Counted from the stretch's first letter, positions 18,566 through 28,472 are shown. The stretch is DNA of 64,000 nt from Asaccharospora irregularis DSM 2635 (GCF_900129815.1 NZ_FQWX01000010.1:1-64000); one strand, 5' to 3'. Notes: generated by a model from the letters alone, not told the origin. Program-made: numbers and translations.

Positions 18566-19339
18566 ATGTTAAGAGGTCTATATTCATCCGTATCATCAAT
18601 GATTACACTTCAATCTAGACAGGGGATAATAACAAATAATTTAGCCAATGTAAATACTACTGGATATAAAGAAGAAACTTTAGTAGCTAAGAGCTTTGAT
18701 GAAGTTATGTTATCTAATAGGGACAGCTATACAAATGGAAACCCTAAAAGACAAGAAATAGGTAGTATGAGTTTTGGAGTGGGAATTGATGATACTATAA
18801 CTAGTTTTAAACAAGGTGTCCATATTTCTACAGAAAACAATACGGACTTTGCTATAAATGGAGCTGGATTTTTTAAGGTTTTAGATGGCAACAACAATCC
18901 ATTTTATACTAGAGATGGGTCATTCAAAATAAATACACAAGGATATCTTGTAACAAATGCAGGACATCAAGTTACAGGGATAAACAATATGACAGGAAAT
19001 GAAGAACCTATATATGTAGGTAATAGCAAAATAGTTGTGACCCCAGATAATAACATCAATTTAGAGGGGGTAAATAAATACACTTTTAATATAGTTGACT
19101 TTCAAGACTATAAAGGATTAGTCAAAAGAGGCGATAATTTATACTCAGGGGAAAATGCAATAAAGGCTAATGCTTTTAAAATAAAACAAGGGTATTTAGA
19201 AGGTTCAAATGTAGATGCTATAGCTACAACGGCGCTTTTAATGGAGACTGTAAAAGAGTTTGAAGCCAATCAAAAAGTTATACAAACTATTGATTCAACT
19301 CTTAGTAGAATAGCAAACGAAATAGGAACAGTAAGGTAG
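18566..19339 (+). CDS. flgF: Flagellar rod protein FlgF/FlgG-type, first copy
   Basis: 257-residue rod/hook family protein. It starts MLRGLYSSVSSMITLQSRQG and has ITNNLANVNTTGYKEE, then DFAINGAGFFKV in the middle. The C-terminal half ends EFEANQKVIQTIDSTLSRIA. It is FlgF-like by position before flgG; some genomes name it flgG1. RBS AAAGGAG lies before the ATG. Confidence 0.87.
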   Translation: MLRGLYSSVSSMITLQSRQGIITNNLANVNTTGYKEETLVAKSFDEVMLSNRDSYTNGNPKRQEIGSMSFGVGIDDTITSFKQGVHISTENNTDFAINGAGFFKVLDGNNNPFYTRDGSFKINTQGYLVTNAGHQVTGINNMTGNEEPIYVGNSKIVVTPDNNINLEGVNKYTFNIVDFQDYKGLVKRGDNLYSGENAIKANAFKIKQGYLEGSNVDAIATTALLMETVKEFEANQKVIQTIDSTLSRIANEIGTVR

Positions 19340-19350
19340 GGGAATAAACA

Positions 19351-20112
19351 ATGTATAATATAATGCATAATAGTAAGACTGGAATGATTGCTAATCAAGG
19401 CAAGGTAGATGTTGTGTCAAATAACATAGCAAATGTACAGACTACAGGATATAAAAAGTTAGAAGTTGGATTTTTGGATTTGTATACAGAGACTCTAGAT
19501 AGAAATTCATACCCTAACAATTCAAAAGATGCAATAACAGGTACAGGAATAAAGATATCACAGGCTACAAGGAATATGATTCAAGGGCCGATAAGAAATA
19601 CAGGAATAAAAACTAATCTAGCAATAGACGGTGAAGGACTTTTTTGTGTTATAAGACCTGATGGAACACATAATTACACAAGAAATGGTGAATTCAACCT
19701 GGATGCAGGGGGAAGATTAGTGGATGATTATGGAAATATATTAGATATAACATATAATAATGGTATTTTGCCACAGAATGCGAACTTAGCAAATGGAGAT
19801 TTAATTATAAATAAAGTAGGAGAAGTATTCCTAGATGACGAAAAAGTTGGTAAAATAGAGATGTATATACCTAAAGGAGATAATGATTTAATACCTGTAG
19901 GTGATAGCATATTTGCCCTAAGGGAAGGTGGGGGAATTTACTTAGCAGAAAAGTCAAAAATATTACAAGGACATATAGAAATGTCTAATGTAAATATGCA
20001 AAATGAAATGACTGATTTGATTATGGCACAAAGAGCATTCCAATTTAATAGTAGAGGTATCAAGGCTATTGATGAGATGTGGGGAATGATAAATAATCTT
20101 CAAGGAAGATAA
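19351..20112 (+). CDS. flgG: Flagellar distal rod protein FlgG
   Basis: 253 residues. The rod/hook N-terminus has DVVSNNIANVQTTGYKKLEV. LAIDGEGLFCVI marks the middle, and VNMQNEMTDLIMAQRAFQFN the C-terminus. Follows its paralogue by 11 bases, with GTAGGGGA as ribosome site. Confidence 0.92.
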   Translation: MYNIMHNSKTGMIANQGKVDVVSNNIANVQTTGYKKLEVGFLDLYTETLDRNSYPNNSKDAITGTGIKISQATRNMIQGPIRNTGIKTNLAIDGEGLFCVIRPDGTHNYTRNGEFNLDAGGRLVDDYGNILDITYNNGILPQNANLANGDLIINKVGEVFLDDEKVGKIEMYIPKGDNDLIPVGDSIFALREGGGIYLAEKSKILQGHIEMSNVNMQNEMTDLIMAQRAFQFNSRGIKAIDEMWGMINNLQGR

Positions 20113-20141
20113 AATCTAGAGGGGAGAAAGTAAAACGTATT

Positions 20142-21029
20142 ATGGATCAAAATGTAAAAATATATGACTTTAAAAAACCTCAAAGATATTCATCGGATAA
20201 TATGAGATTCGTATCTGTAATAGCAGGAGATTTTTGTAAAAATATAAACTTATTCTTAGCATATGAACTAAAAAGACAGAGTATAGTTTGTAAGGTAGAA
20301 AAAATAGAGCAAACTAACTATGAAGATTTTATAAGTGCATTAAATAAGGATTCAATAATAGTAGAGTATTCAATACAACCTCTAGTAAAGGGGCTTATAT
20401 ATCAAATAGATAAAGGGATTGCGCTTACTTTCATAGACTTAATGCTAGGTGGAGATGGCATATTTGATAATTATAAAAGAGAACTTACTGAAATTGACCA
20501 AGAATTAATTACTCACATTAGTTCAAATTTCCTATCAAACTTACACGTTGTTGAAGGTTGTGAATACAGAGAAATATCAAAGGTTCATATGAATGCTGGA
20601 TCAAGTAAAAAATATCCTATAAGTGAATCAGTTCTAATTGCACATATGAAAGTTATGTATGGAGATAATGAAGTTGGTAAAATGCGTATTTGTAAACCAT
20701 ACTGTTGTATGGAACCAGTTTTAGAGCAATTAGAAACAAAGAAACTTTTTAAAAGCAGAAATATTGAATATGACTTTGAGTTTACAAATGCAATATACAA
20801 TAATGTCTATGGAGCTAATGCTGAAGTAGATGTGAGATTGGGAAAAACCAAGATAAAGGTAAAGGAACTCTTAGAGTTAGGAACAGGAGATGTTTTAGCC
20901 TTAGACACTAAATCAGATGGCGAAATAGATGTTTACGTATCAGGTTCAAAATCATTTAAATGTAGACCTGGTCTTATTAAAACTAAAAAAGGAGTTATTA
21001 TAACAGACTCTATAACAAAGGATGTGTAG
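20142..21029 (+). CDS. fliM: Flagellar motor switch protein FliM
   Basis: C-ring protein, 295 residues. The middle CheC-like fold (GIALTFIDLMLGGDG is the FliM GGxG signature) is followed by a C-terminal SpoA/FliN-like domain (VDVRLGKTKIKVKELLELGT). The N-terminus starts directly at DQNVKIYDFKKPQRYSSDN and lacks the usual leading EIDALL peptide that binds phospho-CheY. GAGGGGAG lies upstream of the ATG. Confidence 0.93.
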   Translation: MDQNVKIYDFKKPQRYSSDNMRFVSVIAGDFCKNINLFLAYELKRQSIVCKVEKIEQTNYEDFISALNKDSIIVEYSIQPLVKGLIYQIDKGIALTFIDLMLGGDGIFDNYKRELTEIDQELITHISSNFLSNLHVVEGCEYREISKVHMNAGSSKKYPISESVLIAHMKVMYGDNEVGKMRICKPYCCMEPVLEQLETKKLFKSRNIEYDFEFTNAIYNNVYGANAEVDVRLGKTKIKVKELLELGTGDVLALDTKSDGEIDVYVSGSKSFKCRPGLIKTKKGVIITDSITKDV

Positions 21030-21033
21030 GCAT

Positions 21034-21297
21034 ATGAGTGATAAACTTGATAGAGTGCTAGATATAGAATTGAATGTTACAGTTATACTTGGCAGGACAA
21101 AGATGACCTTAAAAGAAATATTTGATTTAACTAAGGGATCTCTGATAGAATTAGATACATTAGAGGATCAAGAAGTTGAAATATTTGTGAATGGAAGAAA
21201 GATTGGCTATGGTCAGGTTGTAATAGTAGACAGAAATTTTGGGGTAAAAATAACTAGTATACTAGGGGAAGAGGAGCTAGTAAAAACATTAGCATAA
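21034..21297 (+). CDS. fliN: Flagellar motor switch protein FliN
   Basis: Short C-ring protein of about 87 residues, made only of the SpoA domain (LNVTVILGRTKMTLKEIFDL, then VEIFVNGRKIGYGQVVIVD). It is not the longer FliY form with a CheC-like domain. The ATG at 21034 is preferred over the in-frame ATG at 21022, which abuts AAAGG inside fliM. Confidence 0.93.
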   Translation: MSDKLDRVLDIELNVTVILGRTKMTLKEIFDLTKGSLIELDTLEDQEVEIFVNGRKIGYGQVVIVDRNFGVKITSILGEEELVKTLA

Positions 21298-21327
21298 AAG
21301 CTACATACAAAGGATGGGTAATAGCAT

Positions 21328-22446
21328 ATGGCGAAAATGTTAAAAAGTAAATACAATAGTAGTGGAGAACGATGTGTAGATGCTTGTCTAAATTATGGAG
21401 GACTAAGATATACAAATGAAGATGGATCGCCTATCAAGATAGAAATACCTTGTGACAGATATGAAGAAGCTATAAGTGATTTTGAAGACAGGATTAAAGA
21501 AGGATTAACTGAAACTATTATGAATCCAAAGGAAATATTAGTTAGGGGAAACATTACATACAACCAAGCAAAATCTATAGCAATTGAAGGAAAGGTAAGA
21601 GGATTAGACTTTTTTGAAATCGATGGAAGTGTAGAGTGTGATCATATACTTGGTATATCGGGAAGTATAGAGTATGCCTTGGCAATATGGAATGGCAGTA
21701 CAAAGGATGAAGCACTTCTAAAAGCAGTAGTTAGATCAATAAAAATATATGGAGAAGATTTTATAAAAGAGTTGACTTTAGATGAAAAGGTAGATAAATC
21801 ATTATATATGAGGTTTGCAAAAGGGTTGTACTCAGTAGAAAATATGATTGATGTGGATTTATATGTATGTAAGAATTATGGTATAGACAATGAAATTTAC
21901 TTTGAGGACTTAGACCCAAAAGAAAAGGTAATTAAAAATATGAATCTACCACTTGGAGTTTTAGGCGCATTCTTAGGATTTATATTGGTGCAAGTGCCGA
22001 CTAATTTTGGACAAAATATCGAAAATAAAATGTTGTATCTAGCACTTACTATTACAGTAATGTTTATATTTATGATGATATTCATAAAGGGCATTAAATT
22101 TGCAAAAGATAAGTATGTACAAAATAGTACTTACTTAATAATGGAAATGTTTAATGACGAGTTGGAAAAATCTTGTTATGAAAATTTATTGACTGAAAAA
22201 GAATATAAGTTGATATTAAAAAATATAACAAGAGGAGAGGTTTCAAAGTTACTTTTGGATATGAAAGGTAGTGTAAATAAAAAGTTATCTTGTAACACTA
22301 TAGTCACCAAAGAAACTAAGTTTACCTTAGATGCGAGAAGAATGGTTGTGTTACCTAGTGAATTTGAAATCATACAAATGGTATCAAAGCTTGTTGGAAC
22401 ATACCAAGACAAGCTTGCTAATGATTACAATGTAAATAATGTATAA
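21328..22446 (+). CDS. Unknown two-helix membrane protein ending the flagellar operon
   Basis: 372 residues, not recognised. A soluble N-terminal part of about 205 residues is followed by two membrane helices near 208-228 (LPLGVLGAFLGFILVQVP) and 235-257 (LYLALTITVMFIFMMIFI). A second soluble part of about 115 residues completes it. Both ends should therefore face the same side, probably the cytoplasm. It lies 30 bases after fliN and just before the operon terminator, so it is co-transcribed with the motor switch genes and under the c-di-GMP riboswitch. Function unknown; a motor or c-di-GMP accessory role is only suggested by position. Confidence 0.85.
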   Translation: MAKMLKSKYNSSGERCVDACLNYGGLRYTNEDGSPIKIEIPCDRYEEAISDFEDRIKEGLTETIMNPKEILVRGNITYNQAKSIAIEGKVRGLDFFEIDGSVECDHILGISGSIEYALAIWNGSTKDEALLKAVVRSIKIYGEDFIKELTLDEKVDKSLYMRFAKGLYSVENMIDVDLYVCKNYGIDNEIYFEDLDPKEKVIKNMNLPLGVLGAFLGFILVQVPTNFGQNIENKMLYLALTITVMFIFMMIFIKGIKFAKDKYVQNSTYLIMEMFNDELEKSCYENLLTEKEYKLILKNITRGEVSKLLLDMKGSVNKKLSCNTIVTKETKFTLDARRMVVLPSEFEIIQMVSKLVGTYQDKLANDYNVNNV

Positions 22447-22453
22447 AAGTGAA

Positions 22454-22507
22454 GTGTATGAGGCTACTATACCTAAAATATAGTAACTTCATACACCTTA
22501 TTTTTTT
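22454..22507 (+). terminator. Terminator of the flagellar operon
   Basis: A long hairpin pairs GTGTATGA with TCATACAC and TACTATA with TATAGTA, followed by seven Ts. It ends the transcription unit that starts at flgB. Confidence 0.92.
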
Positions 22508-22537
22508 ACAAAAATTTATTTTAAATTAATGAAAATA

Positions 22538-22564
22538 TAAAGTTATGTATATTTATGTCGTAAT
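22538..22564 (+). promoter_or_regulatory. Sigma-D-like promoter of the chemoreceptor gene
   Basis: TAAA at 22538-22541 and GTCGTAAT at 22557-22564 are 15 bases apart, close to the Gram-positive sigma-28 pattern (TAAA, 14-16 bases, GCCGATAT). It lies about 70 bases before a methyl-accepting chemotaxis gene, a typical sigma-28 target. Confidence 0.55.
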
Positions 22565-22632
22565 AATATACTAGAAGAATTACTATATTATTCAACCAAA
22601 ATAATAACATAAAAAGTGGGAGAGGAATTTAA

Positions 22633-24378
22633 ATGAGAAAAATTAGATTTAAAGATTTAAAGGTAGGGCAAAAGATAACAATAGCTTTTGTAACTGCTAT
22701 TATACTTACAACAATTGCGAGTCTAAGTGTGTTATTTAATTTAAAAAAGGTAGCTAGCTTGGGTGATAGGTTATATGAAGAATCTTATAAATTAACAAAC
22801 AGTGCTTTAGAAATTAGAAGGGATATAGTATCCATAGATCAAAATATTATGAACGAGCTTATGGTACAAAATCCGGCTGATACAGAGTATGAAGCCGCTG
22901 TAATAGGCAGCATTGATAAAATTAATAATAAAATACAAGCGATGAAAAGTATACCAGGGTCAGATAAGGGTTTAATTACTAAACTAGAGGCCTCAATAAA
23001 CAACTTAGAAGGTGAATTCAATAAAGTTAATGATGCTATAAAGCGAGGAGATTATGAAGCGGCAAAAGAAATGGTTATAAACCAGAACCTAGAGTATTTT
23101 TCAGCATATGGTGAATCTTTAGGAAGTGCAAACAACTTATATGAGGAGTCAAAGAGTGATGCTAAAAACTTCCATAATGTCATACATCGTACAGTAAATA
23201 AATCTATTATCACATCAGGAGTATTAATTGGAATAAGTATAATTGCAGAAGTTGGTATATGCTTAAATATAACAATAAGATTAAAGAAACCAATTAAGGA
23301 AATTGAAGAAGTATCAAATAAAATGGCTGATGGTGACTTTGATATATATATAGAGTACGAGTCAGAGGATGAATTTGGTGTGTTATCTAACTCAATGACT
23401 CAAATGAGTGAAATAATAAGAGAAATTATAAATGATACTGTTCGTGTTTTAGGAGAGATATCCGTAGGAAACTTTAATGTTAAACCAGAGGCTAATTATA
23501 TAGGTATATTTGAAAATATTGAACATTCTATAAATAAAATTACAGAGGATTTAAGTGAGACAATGTCACAGATAGATGCAGCTTCACAAGAAGTTGAGGC
23601 AGCATCTGAACAAGTAGCGGGTGGATCTCAAATGTTATCACAAGGTGCAACTGAACAAGCAAGTGCAATAGAAGAATTATCTGCAACCATTACAGAAATA
23701 TCTAACAAGATAAAGGAAACTGCAAATAACGCTTCAGAGGCAAATGTATTATCAGTAAGTGCAGGTCATGAAGTTGAAGATGGTAATGAACAAATGAAAC
23801 ATATGATTAAAGCTATGGAAGAAATCTCATTTACATCTAATGAAATAGGTAGAATAATAAAGACAATAGATGATATAGCATTCCAAACTAATATACTAGC
23901 ACTAAATGCTGCTGTTGAGGCTGCTAGAGCAGGTTCTGCTGGTAAGGGGTTTGCTGTTGTTGCTGATGAGGTAAGAAACCTTGCCGCTAAATCAGCAGAA
24001 GCCGCTAAAAATACAGCTACACTTATTGAAAACTCAATAAAGGCAGTTGATAATGGAACTAGTATTGTTGATAATACAGCCCAGTCTCTACAAAGAATAA
24101 TTGATACAACTAATAAAACTATAGTATTGATAGATGAGATAGCTCAATCATCTGAAGAACAAGCAAGTTCTATTACACATGTAACATTAGGTGTAGAACA
24201 AATATCTGAAGTAGTTCAAACCAATTCAGCTACATCAGAAGAAAGTGCTGCAGCTAGTGAGGAATTAAGTGGACAAGCACAAATGTTGAGAGGGCTTATA
24301 GAGAATTTCAACTTAAAGGAAACGTACAACTCTAATAAAAAGAGTTCCGAGAAACATATGAATTTTAATGTCAACTAA
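22633..24378 (+). CDS. Methyl-accepting chemotaxis protein
   Basis: 581 residues. First membrane helix about 14-34; four-helix-bundle ligand domain to about 190; second helix about 193-215; HAMP to about 265. The long cytoplasmic coiled coil has the conserved hairpin tip (IDDIAFQTNILALNAAVEAA, then GFAVVADEVRNLA). It senses an unknown ligand and controls CheA. No C-terminal CheR-docking pentapeptide is seen. GGGAGAGG precedes the ATG. Single-gene unit between two terminators. Confidence 0.95.
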   Translation: MRKIRFKDLKVGQKITIAFVTAIILTTIASLSVLFNLKKVASLGDRLYEESYKLTNSALEIRRDIVSIDQNIMNELMVQNPADTEYEAAVIGSIDKINNKIQAMKSIPGSDKGLITKLEASINNLEGEFNKVNDAIKRGDYEAAKEMVINQNLEYFSAYGESLGSANNLYEESKSDAKNFHNVIHRTVNKSIITSGVLIGISIIAEVGICLNITIRLKKPIKEIEEVSNKMADGDFDIYIEYESEDEFGVLSNSMTQMSEIIREIINDTVRVLGEISVGNFNVKPEANYIGIFENIEHSINKITEDLSETMSQIDAASQEVEAASEQVAGGSQMLSQGATEQASAIEELSATITEISNKIKETANNASEANVLSVSAGHEVEDGNEQMKHMIKAMEEISFTSNEIGRIIKTIDDIAFQTNILALNAAVEAARAGSAGKGFAVVADEVRNLAAKSAEAAKNTATLIENSIKAVDNGTSIVDNTAQSLQRIIDTTNKTIVLIDEIAQSSEEQASSITHVTLGVEQISEVVQTNSATSEESAAASEELSGQAQMLRGLIENFNLKETYNSNKKSSEKHMNFNVN

Positions 24379-24414
24379 TCTGATTTTTTAAATAAGCTAC
24401 TTTGTATATCTTAA

Positions 24415-24443
24415 AATGGAAGCTTTTAAGCTTCCATTTTTAG
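24415..24443 (+). terminator. Terminator after the chemoreceptor gene
   Basis: Perfect 10-base arms (ATGGAAGCTT and AAGCTTCCAT) with a 2-base spacer, then Ts. Confidence 0.9.
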
Positions 24444-24504
24444 AAATTTTAGATATAGATGGATAGATAAGTATTAAGTTTATAAATTATAAAGGAGAAA
24501 AAAT

Positions 24505-26706
24505 ATGAGCGGAATGGATTCTTTAACTGAATTTTATGTTCAAGAAAATATGCAACTACTGGGACAGCTAGAGGAAACCCTACTTGCAGGGCAATCAGCT
24601 GACGGTGGCTTAGAAAAAAAGGAAATTGAAGAAATATTTCGTACAATGCACACAATAAAAGGTGCTTCAGCCATGATGGGGTACGATAGTTTGACAAAGC
24701 TTACTCATAGTATAGAGGATGTTTTTGATGAAATACGTAATGGACTTGAACTTTCACATGATAAATGGGAAGAATTAATAGACCTTGTATTAGATATTAT
24801 AGATTTTCTAAAGGAAGAAATCTCAAATGTAAATGAAGGATTGCTTCCAGAATCTAGTATAGACGATCTGCATGAAAAAGCTGTAGGATTTTTAAAACAT
24901 GCTAAAAATGATGGAAATGATGAAAGTGTTTCTGAAGAGGCAATCAGCATAGAATTACCAGGAGAAGATACTACAGTTTCTGAACAGCCAACTCAATCAT
25001 CTGATGAGAGACATTTAAGAGTAAATGTTTTCTTTGAAAACGGATGTGCAATGGAATCGATCAGAGCACTTGGAGTAACTACTATGGTAGAAGGAATGTG
25101 CACCATAGAAAAAACTATACCTGAGGATTTAAGTTCAGACTGTGATGATGAGATAGCTAAAGATGGATTCAGTATGTTTATAAAAGCAGGTCAGGATATT
25201 AGTGGAATTGAAAAGACTATTCAAGAAACTATGTTTTTAAAGAACTATGAAATTGTAGACATAGTAGATGATATCTCCAAAGAAAATGTAAACAGTGGAC
25301 CAGATGTAAATAATGAAGAAAATGCAATTAATGAGTCAGTTATAAGTGTAGAAAGCGATATAATAGTTCAAGAAGACTTGAAAATTATAGATAAACCAGC
25401 TGAAAAACAAGAAGAAATACCTAAAGAGAAAGAGGTTCACAAGGAAGAAGAGGTTCATAAACAAGAAGAGGTTCATAAACAAGAGCATGAACCTGCTAAG
25501 CCAGTAAAAAAAGAACAACACAATAATTCGCATGCACAAACTAAAAACAGTTATTTAACAGTAAACATAAACAAAATTGATATTCTTATGAACTTAGTAG
25601 GTGAAATTGTTACTACAGAATCAATGGTAGAAAAACAATCAAAATTAGAAAACTTTGATTTAGATAATTTTGAAAAACAGGCTAGAAGATTACATCAACT
25701 AACAAATGAGCTACAAGATGTAGTTATGTCTATTCGTATGGTACCTATATCATCTACTTTTACTAAGATGCAAAGAGTAGTAAGAGACATGAGCAAAAAG
25801 ACTGGCAAAGAGGTTGATTTAGTATTAATAGGTGAACAAACTGAGGTAGACAAAAATATCTTAGAAAATATTTCAGATCCTCTTATGCATATGATAAGAA
25901 ACAGTATGGATCATGGTATAGAGACACCAGAAGAACGTAGAAAAACTCCTAAGCCAGAAAAAGCTACCATTACATTAGAGGCTAAAAATACTGGTGGGGA
26001 TGTTGTTATTATAATAAAAGATGACGGTAGAGGATTAAATAAAGAGGCTATTGTCAAAAAAGCAACTGAAAAAGGTATTACAACAAAAAATATCGAAGAT
26101 ATTAGCGATAAAGAAGCCTACAATTTTATACTATCACCGGGGTTCTCTACTAAAGAGGCTGTAACAGAGTATTCTGGACGTGGGGTAGGAATGGATGTTG
26201 TTTATACAAATATCCGTAAGTTAAGAGGTTCTATAAGCATAGATAGTGAACCTGGAAAAGGTACAATGTTTATAATGCGTATTCCACTAACATTAGCTAT
26301 TGTAGATGGAATGAAAGTAAAAATAGGAGATGAAATATACATTATTCCATCACTTAATATAAAAGAAGTATTTAGACAAGGAGCTTATGAAATTGTTCAA
26401 AACCCAAATGGAGAAGAACATAGTATTATAAGAGGACAGTGTTATGAAATTTGTAGGTTATCAAATATATTGGGATTAGAAGAAAAGAATACTGAAGAAG
26501 GAATAATGGTATTGGTAGAGTCAGAGATGGGAAATGTCTGTATAATTGTAGATAGTATAATTGGACAGCAACAGGTTGTAATAAAACCAATACCGACACT
26601 ACTTACAAAGTTTGAAAAAGTTCAAGCTTATATGTCAGGCTGTTCAATACTAGAAGATGGTTCTATAGGTCTTATATTTGATGTGAATGCAGTTATAAAT
26701 AGATAA
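24505..26706 (+). CDS. cheA: Chemotaxis histidine kinase CheA
   Basis: 733 residues. HPt domain with the phospho-accepting His at residue 49 (RTMHTIKGASAMMG). A P2 CheY/CheB-binding domain spans about 168-255. A charged linker has tandem EEVHK units near 310-330. The dimerisation domain begins near 350. The kinase core carries the N box (MIRNSMDHGIE), G1 (DDGRGLN) and G2 (GRGVGMDVV). The C-terminal CheW-like domain runs from about 595. It phosphorylates CheY and CheB. Strong AAAGGAG ribosome site. Confidence 0.97.
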   Translation: MSGMDSLTEFYVQENMQLLGQLEETLLAGQSADGGLEKKEIEEIFRTMHTIKGASAMMGYDSLTKLTHSIEDVFDEIRNGLELSHDKWEELIDLVLDIIDFLKEEISNVNEGLLPESSIDDLHEKAVGFLKHAKNDGNDESVSEEAISIELPGEDTTVSEQPTQSSDERHLRVNVFFENGCAMESIRALGVTTMVEGMCTIEKTIPEDLSSDCDDEIAKDGFSMFIKAGQDISGIEKTIQETMFLKNYEIVDIVDDISKENVNSGPDVNNEENAINESVISVESDIIVQEDLKIIDKPAEKQEEIPKEKEVHKEEEVHKQEEVHKQEHEPAKPVKKEQHNNSHAQTKNSYLTVNINKIDILMNLVGEIVTTESMVEKQSKLENFDLDNFEKQARRLHQLTNELQDVVMSIRMVPISSTFTKMQRVVRDMSKKTGKEVDLVLIGEQTEVDKNILENISDPLMHMIRNSMDHGIETPEERRKTPKPEKATITLEAKNTGGDVVIIIKDDGRGLNKEAIVKKATEKGITTKNIEDISDKEAYNFILSPGFSTKEAVTEYSGRGVGMDVVYTNIRKLRGSISIDSEPGKGTMFIMRIPLTLAIVDGMKVKIGDEIYIIPSLNIKEVFRQGAYEIVQNPNGEEHSIIRGQCYEICRLSNILGLEEKNTEEGIMVLVESEMGNVCIIVDSIIGQQQVVIKPIPTLLTKFEKVQAYMSGCSILEDGSIGLIFDVNAVINR

Positions 26707-26747
26707 ACTGGTAAAACAGAATAGATATTCAAAAGGAGATATACTTT

Positions 26748-27833
26748 ATGGAGGGCAACAAAAAAATAAAAGTATTGGTAATTGATGACTCTATTATGTT
26801 TCGTCGTGTTATAGCAAAAAATCTCCAAGAACATCCAGGATTAGAGGTAGTGGCAACGGCTAAAGATTCATATGATGCAAGGGACAAGATATTACAATTT
26901 AAGCCAGATGTATTAACATTAGATATAGAAATGCCAGGGATGAATGGGATTGAGTTTTTGAAGATACTAATGGATCAATACCCTCTCCCTACGATTGTTA
27001 TTAGTGGTGCTGATGGTAAATGTTTTGAAGCTATAAGTGCTGGAGCTGTTGGATTTGTTGAAAAGCCAAATGCAAACACAATGAGTGAATTTTCTAATGA
27101 TTTAGCAGAAAAAATAAAAGAAGCATCTTTTGCTAAGCTAGATAGAAAGAAATACTCTAAAGATGATTCATCAAGAGCTGATCAGGTAATAGAGAAAAGA
27201 AATACGATTAATAATGAAAAATCGATAGAGAGTAGCAATAAAGATATAATAGCCATTGGGGCCTCTATGGGTGGAGTAGAGGCGATAGGAAAGTTATTAA
27301 GTGAACTTCCGCTTGGACTACCTGGAATTGTTATTACTCAGCACATGCCACCCATTTTTACAGAAAAGTATGCAGAGCGTTTAAATAGGCAGTGCTTGAT
27401 AAATGTAGAAGAAGGAAAAAATGGTCAAGAGGTAAAAAGCGGATATGCATACATAGCCCCAGGCGGGTTACAAATGGGTATTATAAAAAAACATAATAAA
27501 TATATATTAGAAATTAAACAAGGTGAGAAAGTTAGTGGTCATTGTCCATCAGTTGATTATTTATTTGATTCTGTAGCTAAAGCAGCCAAATCAAGTGCTA
27601 TAGCTGTAATTTGTACAGGTATGGGGTCTGATGGGGCAAAGGGACTGCTTAATATAAAAAAGGCAGGGGGATATACAATTGGGCAAAATAAAAGCTCGTG
27701 TGTAGTATATGGAATGCCTATGGTAGCAAAAAATATGGGAGCGGTATTAAAGGAAACTTCCTTAGAAATGATCCCAAATGCAATATTAAATCAATTAAAA
27801 AAAAGGCAATTAAGCGCAAAATCTAGGAATTAG
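26748..27833 (+). CDS. cheB: Chemotaxis methylesterase/response regulator CheB
   Basis: 361 residues. The receiver domain has phospho-acceptor Asp 59 (LTLDIEMPGMNG). The C-terminal methylesterase/glutamine deamidase has the catalytic Ser (AIGASMGGVEAI), His (ITQHMPP) and Asp (GMGSDGAKGL). It removes methyl groups from receptors. AAAGGAGAT lies before the ATG. Confidence 0.97.
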   Translation: MEGNKKIKVLVIDDSIMFRRVIAKNLQEHPGLEVVATAKDSYDARDKILQFKPDVLTLDIEMPGMNGIEFLKILMDQYPLPTIVISGADGKCFEAISAGAVGFVEKPNANTMSEFSNDLAEKIKEASFAKLDRKKYSKDDSSRADQVIEKRNTINNEKSIESSNKDIIAIGASMGGVEAIGKLLSELPLGLPGIVITQHMPPIFTEKYAERLNRQCLINVEEGKNGQEVKSGYAYIAPGGLQMGIIKKHNKYILEIKQGEKVSGHCPSVDYLFDSVAKAAKSSAIAVICTGMGSDGAKGLLNIKKAGGYTIGQNKSSCVVYGMPMVAKNMGAVLKETSLEMIPNAILNQLKKRQLSAKSRN

Positions 27834-27850
27834 ATAGAAAGTAGGTATAT

Positions 27851-28465
27851 ATGAAAATTGAATGTGATAAATTAAATGTATTTCGTGAGATTAGTAATAT
27901 AGGTTCAGGTAATGCATCAACTTCATTAGCTTTGATGATTAATGAAATGGTTGATATAGGTATACCTAAAAGTGATATGGTTAAGTTTTCAGATATAACT
28001 AATGGTTATAGCTCACCTGAAGAATTAGTTGTAGGAACTGTACTGCAACTTTCAGGAGATATGGAAGGATTTATAATGGTTATCATGAAGATAGAGTCTG
28101 CACTTAATTTATTATCAAAGGTCTCAGGTCAAGAAATAAAATGTGATATAAATGATTATGATTCAGTTTGCAAGGAACTAAATCCTATAGGGGAAATTTG
28201 CAATATACTTTGTGGTACATACCTAACAGCAATATCTGATATGACAAACTTAAGTATAAGCCCGTCAATACCTTATTTTAGTGTAGATATGGTTATGGCA
28301 ATTATGAACTTGCCGATATCATTATATGGACCAGTTAGCGATAAAATCTTGGCAATTGAAACAGAATTCTTCACGACTGACAGAGAAATAGATGGAAAGT
28401 ACTATTTTATACCAAAAGTTGAGTCGTGCAATAAATTGTTATCCTCATTAGGGTTTGCTGTTTAG
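27851..28465 (+). CDS. cheC: CheY-P phosphatase CheC
   Basis: 204 residues. Two phosphatase-type motifs are present: REISNIGSGNASTSLAL near residue 13, and GEICNILCGTYLTAISD near 117. Each has the E-xx-N pair of the CheC/CheX/FliY family. Two active sites fit CheC. In B. subtilis CheC binds CheD and dephosphorylates CheY; cheD follows here after 7 bases. The ribosome site (GTAGG) is weak. Confidence 0.9.
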   Translation: MKIECDKLNVFREISNIGSGNASTSLALMINEMVDIGIPKSDMVKFSDITNGYSSPEELVVGTVLQLSGDMEGFIMVIMKIESALNLLSKVSGQEIKCDINDYDSVCKELNPIGEICNILCGTYLTAISDMTNLSISPSIPYFSVDMVMAIMNLPISLYGPVSDKILAIETEFFTTDREIDGKYYFIPKVESCNKLLSSLGFAV

Positions 28466-28472
28466 GTGAAAT

